Shown piece by piece: positions 47,629 to 56,392 of a stretch of 62,060 bases of DNA. This DNA comes from an uncultured Pelagibacteraceae bacterium. GTDB taxonomy: Bacteria; Pseudomonadota; Alphaproteobacteria; Pelagibacterales; Pelagibacteraceae. Below the pieces are notes generated by a model. The model searched no databases and was not told the origin of the DNA. It saw only the letters and a program-made list of their open reading frames with translations. How positions within the stretch are numbered: the first letter of the stretch is position 1; every line of letters begins with the position of its first letter. The stretch spans positions 1 to 62,060 of the forward strand of contig CACBRY010000002.1 in assembly GCA_902541825.1 (NCBI GenBank). Reading direction: 5' to 3'. Position numbers and translations under genes: made by a program.

Positions 47629-48414
47629 ATGCAAGATAATATTTTAGAAATTAAAAACTTATCAAAATATTTTGGAGGATTGGCTGCCGTATCTAATTGT
47701 TCTTTGAAAGTAAAGAAAGGAACAATAACTGGTATTATAGGACCTAATGGTTCAGGAAAAACCACCTTATTTAATTTAATCGCTGGCAATTTAAAATCTT
47801 CTGCTGGCAATGTTCATTTTAATGATGAAAACATCACTGACATTCCGTCTTATGAACTTTTTTCAAAAGGATTGCTCAGAACTTTCCAAATAGCCCATGA
47901 ATTTACTAATCTATCGGTATTAGAAAATTTGATGATGGTACCAGGTAATCAATCTGGAGAAAAGTTAATGAATGCTTTGCTAAAGCCTGGATTGGTTGCA
48001 AAAGAAGAAAGCCAAATAAAGGAAAAAGCATTAGAAGTGGTAGATTTTCTTAATTTAAGTCATTTAAAGAATGAATTGGCTGGAAATTTATCAGGAGGTC
48101 AAAAAAAACTATTAGAATTGGGAAGGACGATGATGGTGGATGCAAAATTAGTTTTACTTGATGAAGTTGGCGCAGGAGTAAATAGAACTTTATTGAAAGA
48201 TTTAGGTACAGCTATTGAGAAATTAAATAAAGAGAAGGGTTATACTTTTTGTATGATTGAACATGACATGGATTTTATTGGAAGATTATGTGACCCAGTA
48301 ATTGTAATGGCAGAAGGATCTGTTTTATTTGAAGGTTCAGTTAAAGATGCAAAAAAAGATGAGAGAGTTATTGAGAGTTACTTAGGCAGAGGTTCAAAAA
48401 TAAAAGATAATTAA
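47629..48414 (+). CDS. livG: Branched-chain amino-acid-type ABC transporter ATPase LivG
   Basis: About 261 aa from the ATG at 47629; the track's GTG two codons upstream is also possible. Walker A GPNGSGKTT, signature LSGGQKKLLELGR, Walker B KLVLLDEVGAGVN and the LivG-type C-terminal FEGSVKDAKKDERVIESYLG. It energises import with LivF, LivH and LivM. Substrate class is inferred; Liv/HAAT systems import branched-chain and other amino acids, amides or urea. Confidence 0.93.
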   Translation: MQDNILEIKNLSKYFGGLAAVSNCSLKVKKGTITGIIGPNGSGKTTLFNLIAGNLKSSAGNVHFNDENITDIPSYELFSKGLLRTFQIAHEFTNLSVLENLMMVPGNQSGEKLMNALLKPGLVAKEESQIKEKALEVVDFLNLSHLKNELAGNLSGGQKKLLELGRTMMVDAKLVLLDEVGAGVNRTLLKDLGTAIEKLNKEKGYTFCMIEHDMDFIGRLCDPVIVMAEGSVLFEGSVKDAKKDERVIESYLGRGSKIKDN

Positions 48415-48416
48415 GT

Positions 48417-49124
48417 ATGGCATTTTTTGAGGCAAATAACATGACAGGTGGATATGGCAAAGGTCCAGACATACTTAATTCATGTTCCGTAAATGTAAAT
48501 AGAGGGGAAATAGTATCTATTTTAGGACCTAATGGTGCAGGAAAATCCACTGCAATGAAAGCAATGTTAGGTTTATTAAATTTAAAATCAGGCTCTGTAA
48601 TTATTGATCGTAAGGACATTTCAAAACTTTCCCCACAAGATAGAGTAAAAGAGGGCATTTCTTTCGTACCACAAACCAAAAATGTATTTGCAGGAATGAC
48701 AGTTGAGGAAAATTTAGAGATGGGAGCTTTTTTACTAAATCAAGATTATACAAATGTAATCGATGAAATTTATAATCTTTTTCCAATTTTGAATGAAAAA
48801 AGAAAACAATTTGTTGGAGAATTGTCAGGAGGTCAAAGACAACAAGTCGCTTTAGGAAGAGCGCTGATGATTAAACCATCTGTGCTCATGTTAGATGAAC
48901 CAACTGCTGGAGTTTCTCCAATAGTAATGGATGAACTTTTTGATCATATTATAAAAGTAAAAAAAACAAATGTTGCAATCTTAATGGTTGAACAGAATGC
49001 AAAACAAGCTCTCAATATTTCTGACAGAGGATATGTATTAGTCACTGGTGAAAATCGTTATTCAGGGACAGGTAAAGAGTTGTTAAATGATCCAGGGGTA
49101 AGAAGCTCTTTTTTAGGTGGTTAA
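48417..49124 (+). CDS. livF: ABC transporter ATPase LivF
   Basis: 235 aa. Walker A GPNGAGKST, LivF-type SFVPQTKNVFAGMTVEENLEMGA, signature LSGGQRQQVALGRAL and Walker B SVLMLDEPTAGVSP. Partner ATPase of LivG, from which it is separated by 2 nt; its stop abuts the livH ATG. Confidence 0.95.
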   Translation: MAFFEANNMTGGYGKGPDILNSCSVNVNRGEIVSILGPNGAGKSTAMKAMLGLLNLKSGSVIIDRKDISKLSPQDRVKEGISFVPQTKNVFAGMTVEENLEMGAFLLNQDYTNVIDEIYNLFPILNEKRKQFVGELSGGQRQQVALGRALMIKPSVLMLDEPTAGVSPIVMDELFDHIIKVKKTNVAILMVEQNAKQALNISDRGYVLVTGENRYSGTGKELLNDPGVRSSFLGG

Positions 49125-50135
49125 ATGGATTTTCTCAACGCATTAATTCTTTTATTAAATTATATTTTTGTTCCTGCTCTTGCGTACGGATCACAATTAG
49201 CCATCGGAGCTATATTTGTTACTTTAATATATGGAATACTCCGTTTTGCAAATTTTGCAACTGGAGACATGATGTCATTTGGCACAATGGTTGCCATACT
49301 TTTTACCTGGTACTTTCAGTCTCTTGGTTTATCCCTTGGGTTTTTACCCACCGCACTTTTAGCAATACCTTTTGCAATTCTCTTTATGGGTTCATACATG
49401 CTAATGATTGATAAGTTTGTATTTAAATATTACAGATTAAACAAAAGTCCTCCTGTTCAATTAGCAATGGTAAGCATAGGGGTAATGTTCGTTACTCAGG
49501 CAGTAGTAAGAATTATAATTGGTCCATCTGATAGAAGATTTTTCGATGGTGAAAAATTTCTCATTAGAGCAAGTGAATTTAAAAATATAACAGGTTTAAA
49601 TGAGGGACTTGCTATTAAGTCAACTCAAGTAATTACAATTGTTGTTACAATAATTCTAGTTTCAACTTTATTCTGGTTTTTAAACAAAACAAAAACTGGA
49701 AAAAGTATGAGAGCTTATTCTGACAATGAAGATTTAGCATTACTTTCTGGAATAGATCCAAAAAAGATTGTTATGATAACTTGGATGATTGCTGCAATTT
49801 TAGCTACAATAGGTGGAGTTTTATATGGTTTAGATAAAAGTTTTAAACCATTTACTTATTTCAATAATATGCTCCCAATATTTGCTGCTGCTATAGTTGG
49901 AGGAATTGGTAACCCTTTTGGAGCTTTCTTAGGAGGTTATGTAATTGCTTTCTCAGAAATACTATTGACATACGCATATAAAAAATTCTTCATGTATGTA
50001 TTACCAGAAAGCATGGAACCTGATAGTTTAATTCAGTTACTTTCAACTGATTACAAATTTGCAGTATCATTTTCGATATTAGTAATCGTGTTGCTCTATC
50101 GTCCATCAGGAATATTTAAAGGAAAGATATTGTGA
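49125..50135 (+). CDS. livH: ABC transporter permease LivH
   Basis: 336 aa, about eight to nine helices. Family signature ATIYGILRFANFATGDMMSFG-like segment (residues about 33-54), and GVLYGLDKSFKPFTYFNNMLPIFAAAIVGGIGNPFGAFLGG near 225-265, the conserved permease loop. Overlaps livM by 4 nt. With LivM it forms the membrane pore. Confidence 0.93.
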   Translation: MDFLNALILLLNYIFVPALAYGSQLAIGAIFVTLIYGILRFANFATGDMMSFGTMVAILFTWYFQSLGLSLGFLPTALLAIPFAILFMGSYMLMIDKFVFKYYRLNKSPPVQLAMVSIGVMFVTQAVVRIIIGPSDRRFFDGEKFLIRASEFKNITGLNEGLAIKSTQVITIVVTIILVSTLFWFLNKTKTGKSMRAYSDNEDLALLSGIDPKKIVMITWMIAAILATIGGVLYGLDKSFKPFTYFNNMLPIFAAAIVGGIGNPFGAFLGGYVIAFSEILLTYAYKKFFMYVLPESMEPDSLIQLLSTDYKFAVSFSILVIVLLYRPSGIFKGKIL

Positions 50136-51502
50136 GAAAAAATTTAAATGTAATTGCAGCTTACTCCATTATGATGGGATTAATTATTCTTGTAGGTATA
50201 TTTCAATCTTGGAATATTGCTTTATCCATATTTAATTTATGTTTGATATCAGCTGTTATGACGATGGGCGCTAATATTCAATGGGGTTATGCTGGCTTAA
50301 TTAACTTTGGAATAATGGGCTTTACTGCATTAGGTGGTTTAGCTGCAGTTTTAATTTCTGTAAATCCAGTTCAAGAGGCTTGGAGCGCAGGAGGTACTAA
50401 CATTTTATTGAGTTTATTACTCATTATTGGAATTGTTTTAGCTGTAAGATTAGTTCTTAAGAAATATCAGAAATCTAAAATTAGAGGTTACATTATAGCT
50501 GCAATAATTATTTCAGGAATAATTATCATACGATTTGTCTCTGAACCTGGTATTGAGGCAATTGAGGAAGTTAATCCAGCAAAAACAGGATTTCTAGGTG
50601 GACTAGGGCTTCCAATAATTTTTTCATGGATTGCGGGCGCTTTCTTTGCGGGTGGATTAGCTTTTGTAATTGGTAAAGTAGCCTTAGGATTAAGAGCTGA
50701 TTATTTAGCAATCGCTACATTATTGATTTCAGAAATAGTAATAGCAATTATTAAGCATGAGGATTGGCTTACTAGAGGTGTTAAAAATGTTATTGGTTTA
50801 AAACGTCCTGCGCCTTATGAGGTAAATTTACAACAAACAGATTGGTTCATAAATTTAGTCGAAAAATTTAATTCAGGAAAACTAGCTTTGATTTCTGATA
50901 TTACGGAAAGACAAGCAGCTCTTAATCAATTTGTAATAGAGGGATCATCAATATTTGTAAAACTTTGTTATTCAGGATTATTTTTAGTTGTTGTGATAAT
51001 TCTTTTAATATTAACTCAAAAAGCTCTTTACTCTCCTTGGGGAAGAATGATGAGAGCTATTAGAGATAATGAAGAAGCTGCAAATGCCATGGGAAAAAAT
51101 GTAGTTAAACAGCATTTATTAATTTTTGTTTTAGGATCAGCTATTGTTGGTATCGCAGGAGCTATGCTTGTAACTCAAGATGGATTATTTACACCAGGAA
51201 GCTATAGACCTTTGAGATACACTTTTTTAATTTGGGTAATGGTTATTGTTGGTGGAAGTGGAAATAATTTTGGAGCAATTCTTGGAGGTTTTGTAGTTTG
51301 GTTCTTATGGATTGAAGCAGCACCAATCGGATTGTATTTAGTCAATTTAACAACAGCAGGTTTAGAAGACACACATTTTTTAAAAGTTCATTTAATTGAA
51401 AGTGTTCCTTATTTCAGATTTTTAATGATGGGAATAGGTTTATTATTAATTATGAGGTATAGACCAAAGGGTATACTTCCTGAAAAAATAGAAATAAAAT
51501 AA
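50132..51502 (+). CDS. livM: ABC transporter permease LivM (long form)
   Basis: 456 aa, longer than many LivM (about 300-425). Conserved LivM pieces: NIQWGYAGLINFGIMGFTALGG (about 48-69), ALGLRADYLAIATLLISEI and GRMMRAIRDNEEAANAMGKN, VGGSGNNFGAILGG. Extra length comes from a hydrophobic insert at about 85-165 and a soluble loop near 215-270. GTG start overlapping livH. Last of the transporter operon apart from a 23-aa ORF. Confidence 0.92.
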   Translation: MRKNLNVIAAYSIMMGLIILVGIFQSWNIALSIFNLCLISAVMTMGANIQWGYAGLINFGIMGFTALGGLAAVLISVNPVQEAWSAGGTNILLSLLLIIGIVLAVRLVLKKYQKSKIRGYIIAAIIISGIIIIRFVSEPGIEAIEEVNPAKTGFLGGLGLPIIFSWIAGAFFAGGLAFVIGKVALGLRADYLAIATLLISEIVIAIIKHEDWLTRGVKNVIGLKRPAPYEVNLQQTDWFINLVEKFNSGKLALISDITERQAALNQFVIEGSSIFVKLCYSGLFLVVVIILLILTQKALYSPWGRMMRAIRDNEEAANAMGKNVVKQHLLIFVLGSAIVGIAGAMLVTQDGLFTPGSYRPLRYTFLIWVMVIVGGSGNNFGAILGGFVVWFLWIEAAPIGLYLVNLTTAGLEDTHFLKVHLIESVPYFRFLMMGIGLLLIMRYRPKGILPEKIEIK

Positions 51503-51506
51503 AATT

Positions 51507-51578
51507 ATGAAATATATTATTACAGGTGCTGCAATTGCTTGGGCTTTGTATATGGCAGATAAATATTTATTTTTTTAA
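51507..51578 (+). CDS. Putative 23-aa single-helix membrane protein
   Basis: MKYIITGAAIAWALYMADKYLFF, one hydrophobic helix with a central Trp and a Lys/Asp end, starts 4 nt after livM and stops just before the terminator hairpin. It is too short for the ORF track. The clean helix, ATG and tight placement inside the transcript support translation. It might be a small transporter subunit or regulator; no homologue is claimed. The Shine-Dalgarno is weak. Confidence 0.55.
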   Translation: MKYIITGAAIAWALYMADKYLFF

Positions 51579-51581
51579 AAA

Positions 51582-51620
51582 AAACCCCTAACATCAAAGA
51601 TGTCAGGGGTTTAATTTTTT
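51582..51620. terminator. Bidirectional terminator between livM and livK
   Basis: AAACCCCT-a-ACATC / GATGT-c-AGGGGTTT stem with one mismatch and a 3-nt loop. T-runs follow on the plus strand, and A-runs on the left give U's on the minus strand. It ends both the livGFHM transcript and the convergent livK transcript. Confidence 0.9.
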
Positions 51621-51633
51621 TTAAGATAAAAAA

Positions 51634-52815
51634 TTATCTTTGTTTCTTAGTTTTGAATTTTCCACCTTTAACTTCTTGCTCTAAGAATGAACCTTCAGCT
51701 TCACCGACGCTAGTAAAAGTAACTCCAGTTGCACCTTCGTAGTCAACTTTTTTACCTTTAGCTAATAAATCTAAAGCTTTTTTAAGTTCACCTGGATATA
51801 TTTTTTTTCCAGGGCCGTTAGCAACATCCATAATATTTTTCGCAATTGATGCTCTATCAGCTGAATTACCTGCTTGCATAGCTAAAACTATTAAAGCAGC
51901 AGCATCATAAGACTCTCCGGTGTACGGACCTGAACTATCTATACCAGCAGCACTTGCTACTTTAGCAAATACTCCAGCACCTTTTCCAGTTGAACCTGGC
52001 ATTGAACCAAAAGATTTTTTAAGATCTTTTCCAAATGCATCAACCAATGATTGGCCGATCATACCATCTGATAAAACAAATTTATCAAACGCGCCAGAGT
52101 CCAAAGAAGCTTGGATAATTCCTTTACCACCTTGGTCTAGGTAACCAATTACAGCTACTGCATCACCACCTGCTGAAGCAAGGGTTGCTACTTCAGATGA
52201 ATAATCTGCTTTACCATCTTCGTGAGCAACTACAGTTGTTACTTTAATACCATGAGCTTCAACAGCTGCTTTATAAACATTTGTTAAACCTTTCCCGTAG
52301 TCATTATTAGTATGTGTAATCGCAAGACTTTTAATTTTTCTATCTTTTGTTATATCAGCTAAAATTTGACCACCTCTAGCATCAGATGGAGCCGTTCTAA
52401 AGAAATACCCCTTGTCATCTAAATCAGTTAGTCCTGGTGATGTAGCTGATGGTGAAATCATTACAACACCGTTTGGTACTGCAACGTTAGATGCAATCGC
52501 ACCTGTTACACCTGAACAGTCAGCTCCCATAATTGCTGCAACACCTTGTGCAATAACACCTTCTGCTGCTGCTGTCGCTGCCGCTGAATCAACACAAGTT
52601 GAGTCTGCTCTTACAACTGAAATTTTTTCACCACCAAGTAATGATCCAGAATCTGATGCCTCTTTAAAAGCAAGCTCAGCAGATGCCGCCATCGCTGGTG
52701 TAAGGGATTCAATCGGACCAGTAAATCCTAATATAATTCCCATTTTTACTTCTGCAAAAACATTTGTTGTAAAAGTAGAAACAAATATAAATGCAGCCAC
52801 AAATAGTTTTTTCAT
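51634..52815 (-). CDS. livK: Liv-type periplasmic amino-acid-binding protein
   Basis: 393 aa. Signal peptide MKKLFVAAFIFVSTFTTNVFA, then a Peripla_BP_6 domain starting VKMGIILGFTGPIESLTPAMAASAELAFKEA, with DSTCVDSAAATAAAEGVIAQGVAAIMGADCSG and a second lobe (AAIMGADCSGVTGAI; FVLSDGMIGQSL). It delivers substrate to LivHM. It is convergent with livGFHM and separated by the shared terminator, so it has its own promoter. That fits its need for high expression. Two cysteines (CVDS, ADCSG) may form a disulfide. Confidence 0.93.
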   Translation of the reverse strand: MKKLFVAAFIFVSTFTTNVFAEVKMGIILGFTGPIESLTPAMAASAELAFKEASDSGSLLGGEKISVVRADSTCVDSAAATAAAEGVIAQGVAAIMGADCSGVTGAIASNVAVPNGVVMISPSATSPGLTDLDDKGYFFRTAPSDARGGQILADITKDRKIKSLAITHTNNDYGKGLTNVYKAAVEAHGIKVTTVVAHEDGKADYSSEVATLASAGGDAVAVIGYLDQGGKGIIQASLDSGAFDKFVLSDGMIGQSLVDAFGKDLKKSFGSMPGSTGKGAGVFAKVASAAGIDSSGPYTGESYDAAALIVLAMQAGNSADRASIAKNIMDVANGPGKKIYPGELKKALDLLAKGKKVDYEGATGVTFTSVGEAEGSFLEQEVKGGKFKTKKQR

Positions 52816-52854
52816 TATTATCCTCTTTTATTGTTAACAATTTTTAAAAACCAA

Positions 52855-52882
52855 ATTAAATCTGATTTATAAAAAGTTGCAA
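52855..52882 (-). promoter_or_regulatory. Candidate livK promoter
   Basis: On the minus strand, TTGCAA (52882-52877) and TTTAAT (52860-52855) are separated by 16 nt, followed about 40 nt later by GAGG and the livK ATG. It matches sigma-70 spacing with moderate hexamers. Confidence 0.4.
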
Positions 52883-52890
52883 TAAGCAAA

Positions 52891-53748
52891 TTATTTAATT
52901 TTGTGTAAAAAATACACAGAAGTGATTACAATTATACCACCCAATATGAACAAAATAGTGGGTACTTCACCGAATACTAGATATGTAAGAATTATTCCAA
53001 AAATTGGAAAGAGGGAATAAAAAGGAAAAATCTTACCGACAGTATAAAATTTATATAGATAAAACATCAGCAGGTGTGCACATAAAGATACTATCACTGC
53101 TTGATAAGATATGAGTATCCACGACTCAAAATTTATTTGCTCAATATTTTCTTGAACATTACCCTCAATGAAAACTGAAATAATTATGAGTATTATAAAA
53201 CCAAAAATACCAGTGCTTGCATTTATCATACTTATTGGCAACTCTTTTAGTTGCCTAGAATAAACTTGTGCTAGTCCAAAAAATAAAGCCATAAGACTAG
53301 CAAAAAATAAACCTAAATAGTTTTCTGTTAATTTCGGATCAAAAAAGATTATGACTATTCCAATAAAGGAGGTGAAAATCAAAATCCATTTATTTTTACT
53401 TATATTTTCATTTAAAAGAAAAGCACTTGCAAGTATTCCAAACGGTATCGCAAGCTGAGATCCTAAAATTATAGGAGCAATTATTGAGGAATGAAATAAC
53501 GATAAATTCATAAATACATAAACCAAAACACCCATAGATATTGAAAATAAAATTAAAGGTTTAAAAAACTTTTTATTTGGTAATTTAAACTTCCAAAAAG
53601 GTATTAATAATAAAAAGACTAGTCCCATTCTTAATGAAGCCATTAAGATTGGTGGAACAGAATTATTAAGAGCTAACTTAGCTACAGGAAACGCACTCCC
53701 GTGAGCTATCATTATAAAAATTAAAATGAGTAAGTGTTTAAGTGGCAA
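52891..53748 (-). CDS. EamA/DMT-family transporter
   Basis: 285 aa, ten helices, two EamA repeats (HGSAFPVAKLALNNSVPPILMASLRMGL; SLMALFFGLAQVYSRQLKELP). Probable metabolite exporter of unknown substrate. 9 nt downstream of the TerC-like gene on the same strand. The sequence differs clearly from the other two EamA proteins in the window. Confidence 0.87.
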   Translation of the reverse strand: MPLKHLLILIFIMIAHGSAFPVAKLALNNSVPPILMASLRMGLVFLLLIPFWKFKLPNKKFFKPLILFSISMGVLVYVFMNLSLFHSSIIAPIILGSQLAIPFGILASAFLLNENISKNKWILIFTSFIGIVIIFFDPKLTENYLGLFFASLMALFFGLAQVYSRQLKELPISMINASTGIFGFIILIIISVFIEGNVQENIEQINFESWILISYQAVIVSLCAHLLMFYLYKFYTVGKIFPFYSLFPIFGIILTYLVFGEVPTILFILGGIIVITSVYFLHKIK

Positions 53749-53757
53749 TTTTTCTGA

Positions 53758-54369
53758 TTAGAAGTATTTTTTAAAGGTTTCATTAATTGATAAAACACCA
53801 TAATCATTTAATCCACCAATAATCAACTGTAAAGCAACAAGTAAAATAAAACCTAAACCAATATAGGCAATCCAAAGATGTCTTTGAATATAATTAGCTA
53901 GATAGGTAGCTAATGCACCAGTAAGAACAACTGACAAGATAAGTCCAAACATCATGTACCCAAAATTTCCTTTTGCAGCACCCACAACCCCAATGACGTT
54001 ATCAAAACTAATAGTTATGTCTGCAAAAAGGACTTTATAAATACTTTTAATAAAAGAGGGCTCTTTTGATTTTTTAGTAGGTGATTTGATCTTTTTAATT
54101 TCAAATAAATCTTTTCTTAAATCATTAACAATCCAGATTAAAAGAAGACCACCAATTATTTTAACCCAATAAAATTGAAAAAGGTAAGTAGCAAAAATAG
54201 CAAATAAAACTTTAAAGACAAGTGCACCGACTACACCCCAAAAAATGATTAATTTTCTATTTTTAGGAACAAAATTTGCAGCGATTAAACCAATTATAAT
54301 TGCATTATCTGCAGCCAAGATAATATCAATAAATATGATCTGTAAGAGTATGAGTGATTCTTCTAACAA
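53758..54369 (-). CDS. TerC/YjbE-family integral membrane protein
   Basis: 203 aa, about seven helices. Characteristic acidic helices LLQIIFIDIILAADNAIIIGLIAA and FADITISFDNVIGVVGAAKG carry the paired Asp/Asn that define TerC (metal export or metalation of secreted proteins). The family match is good; the metal or partner is unknown. Located between the EamA and TPR genes. Confidence 0.9.
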   Translation of the reverse strand: MLEESLILLQIIFIDIILAADNAIIIGLIAANFVPKNRKLIIFWGVVGALVFKVLFAIFATYLFQFYWVKIIGGLLLIWIVNDLRKDLFEIKKIKSPTKKSKEPSFIKSIYKVLFADITISFDNVIGVVGAAKGNFGYMMFGLILSVVLTGALATYLANYIQRHLWIAYIGLGFILLVALQLIIGGLNDYGVLSINETFKKYF

Positions 54370-54383
54370 GGTAGTATCATTTT

Positions 54384-54405
54384 AAAAAAAACAATTATAA
54401 TTGTT
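54384..54405 (-). terminator. Probable terminator after the TPR gene
   Basis: Palindrome AACAATTATAATTGTT (54390-54405) is followed on the minus strand by a run of U's (plus-strand A8). The stem is short and AT-only, so weak, but it separates the pxpA-TPR unit from the TerC-EamA pair. Confidence 0.4.
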
Positions 54406-54431
54406 AGTTTCCTGTTGTCTATTAATAGTAA

Positions 54432-54920
54432 TTAATATTTCGATTTTTCGCCAGCTATAACTGCTTTTAACTGGTCATATTCTTTACAATTACAATCTTT
54501 TAAAACTTCAAGTCTTTCAACTGCAAGATTATGTCTATTTGTGGCTACGTATAGTTCACCAAGGTATTCATTTATACCAGTATGCTTTGGATCAATTTTT
54601 AATCCTTGTAAATAAAATTTTTCCCCATTCTCAAAATCACCAAGCTTTCGAGTTGTAAAACCAAGATAATTTAATGTATCAGCTTTATTTGGAAAATTTT
54701 TATTAGATTGAACCAGTAATTTTTGCGCTTTCAAATAACTTTTTTTTGCTTTTTCTAACTTATCTTTTTTTTCAAAGTTTTTTGCTGCTTTAATATGTGT
54801 AACAGCCATATCATATTTTGTTTTAGTTTTAGAGGAACCACTATCGCTTGATCCGGCAGCATATGAGCTTGAGACTACTAAAGTAGATATAAATAGTGAA
54901 ATAAGTAACTTTTTAATCAT
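54432..54920 (-). CDS. Exported TPR-repeat protein
   Basis: 162 aa. Signal peptide (cut at SYA-AG), a Ser/Gly/Lys linker, then about two to three TPR units (ADTLNYLGFTTRKLGDFENGEKFYLQGLKIDPKHTGINEYLGELYVATNR) and a C-terminal CNC. A scaffold role in the periplasm is inferred. Its start overlaps the pxpA stop by 4 nt (ATGA), so it is translated with pxpA, though no functional link is known. Confidence 0.82.
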   Translation of the reverse strand: MIKKLLISLFISTLVVSSSYAAGSSDSGSSKTKTKYDMAVTHIKAAKNFEKKDKLEKAKKSYLKAQKLLVQSNKNFPNKADTLNYLGFTTRKLGDFENGEKFYLQGLKIDPKHTGINEYLGELYVATNRHNLAVERLEVLKDCNCKEYDQLKAVIAGEKSKY

Positions 54921-55696
54921 ATAAATTTTTTCATTTTATTTAATGTTTCTAGTTTTAGTCCATTATCCAGTAAATTTTTTCTTATAGATTTAGCTGTTTC
55001 CAGGGAACTAATATTATCGCCATGTATACATACAGAATCGATTTCACAAGGTATTTGTTTCCCACTGTGACAATTAAGTGACTGATTTTGTACCATCTTT
55101 AACACATGTTTTTTTGCTTGTTCTGGGTCAGTTATTAAAGCATGAGGTTTTTTTCTTGATACAAGATTTCCATCATCTTCATAATTTCTGTCAGCAAATA
55201 TTTCACAAGCAATTTTCATATCTAATTTTTTAGCAGCTTGTTCCATTTTAGATCCAGTCGGCACTAAATAAATTAACTCTGGATTTATTCTTTTAATTAC
55301 TTTTGCTAAAGTCGTTGCTAAATCAATATCCTCACATGCCATATTATTTAAAGCTCCGTGTGGTTTTATATGAGTTACATTTTCACCATGGTTAGACGAA
55401 ATTGTTTGAAGAATTTCATATTGATTAGTTATTAATTTTTCTAATTCAGAAGAGGATAAATTCATTCGTTCTCTCCCAAAATTTTCAGGATCATTAAAAG
55501 ATGGATGTGCTCCAATACTGACACCATTTTTTTTTGATATTTCTACAACTTGATTCATAGTTTCCTCATCGCCTGCATGATAGCCACATGCTATATTTGC
55601 CGAATTAACTATTTCAAGTAAGTCAGGATCATGCTTGTTAGAATGATGTTTAGATTTCTCGCCTAAATCACAATTTATATTAATTTCAATACTCAT
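54917..55696 (-). CDS. pxpA: 5-oxoprolinase subunit A
   Basis: 259 aa LamB/YcsF family protein: NINCDLGEKSK, NSANIACGYHAGDEETM, GVSIGAHPSFNDPENFGRERM, ITHIKPHGALNNM-like and CIHGDN segments. With PxpB and PxpC it hydrolyses 5-oxoproline to glutamate using ATP. It is divergent from pxpB with only 21 nt between their starts, so the two transcripts share one regulatory stretch. Confidence 0.95.
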   Translation of the reverse strand: MSIEININCDLGEKSKHHSNKHDPDLLEIVNSANIACGYHAGDEETMNQVVEISKKNGVSIGAHPSFNDPENFGRERMNLSSSELEKLITNQYEILQTISSNHGENVTHIKPHGALNNMACEDIDLATTLAKVIKRINPELIYLVPTGSKMEQAAKKLDMKIACEIFADRNYEDDGNLVSRKKPHALITDPEQAKKHVLKMVQNQSLNCHSGKQIPCEIDSVCIHGDNISSLETAKSIRKNLLDNGLKLETLNKMKKFI

Positions 55697-55717
55697 TATT
55701 CTTCAGTATAACATGGC

Positions 55718-56392
55718 ATGATAAAAAATATATCAAATCTTGGTGACGCAGCTTTATATTGTGATTTTGGTAAAGATGTAAATAAAGACATTAACACACA
55801 AGTAATCAAATACTTTAAGACTATTCAAAAAAAAAATATTTCAGGGGTAAGCAATATTACTCCATCTTACAATAAATTAATTATTTCTTTTGATCTTAAA
55901 AAAATTAATTTTAATAAACTTAAAAAGATAATTGATAATATTGAGATTATCAAAGGTGATAGTATTCAAAATAAAAAATTTGAAATTCCTGTTTGTTGTG
56001 AGAAAGAATTTTCTCTAGACATAAAAAGATTAGAAGAAAAACTAAACATGAAAGAGGAAAAAATATATGAAAGTTTTTTTGAGAAAGAATTTTTTTGCTA
56101 TATGACAGGTTTTATTGCAGGAATGCCTTTTCTTGGAGATTTAGATGAAAATCTTCGAGCAAAACGTCTTGATACTCCTAGGGTTAAAGTTCCAAAGGGT
56201 TCAATTGGTTTGACTGAGCAATTTGCCAATATCTACACTTTTGAAAGCCCTGGGGGATGGAATATCATTGGAAATACTCCATTAAATATTTTTGATAGCA
56301 ATAAAGAAAAAGAACCCAATTTAATTAATCCGGGCGATTTAGTTACATTCAAAAGAATTAGTAAAGAAAAATATCAAAATTATCATGAATAA
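55718..56392 (+). CDS. pxpB: 5-oxoprolinase subunit B
   Basis: 224 aa allophanate-hydrolase-subunit-1 domain. LGDAALYCDFG at the N-terminus and, in the second half, YMTGFIAGMPFLGDL, RLDTPRVKVPKGSIGLTEQFANIYTFESPGGWNIIG are family hallmarks. Overlaps pxpC by 8 nt. Confidence 0.94.
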   Translation: MIKNISNLGDAALYCDFGKDVNKDINTQVIKYFKTIQKKNISGVSNITPSYNKLIISFDLKKINFNKLKKIIDNIEIIKGDSIQNKKFEIPVCCEKEFSLDIKRLEEKLNMKEEKIYESFFEKEFFCYMTGFIAGMPFLGDLDENLRAKRLDTPRVKVPKGSIGLTEQFANIYTFESPGGWNIIGNTPLNIFDSNKEKEPNLINPGDLVTFKRISKEKYQNYHE

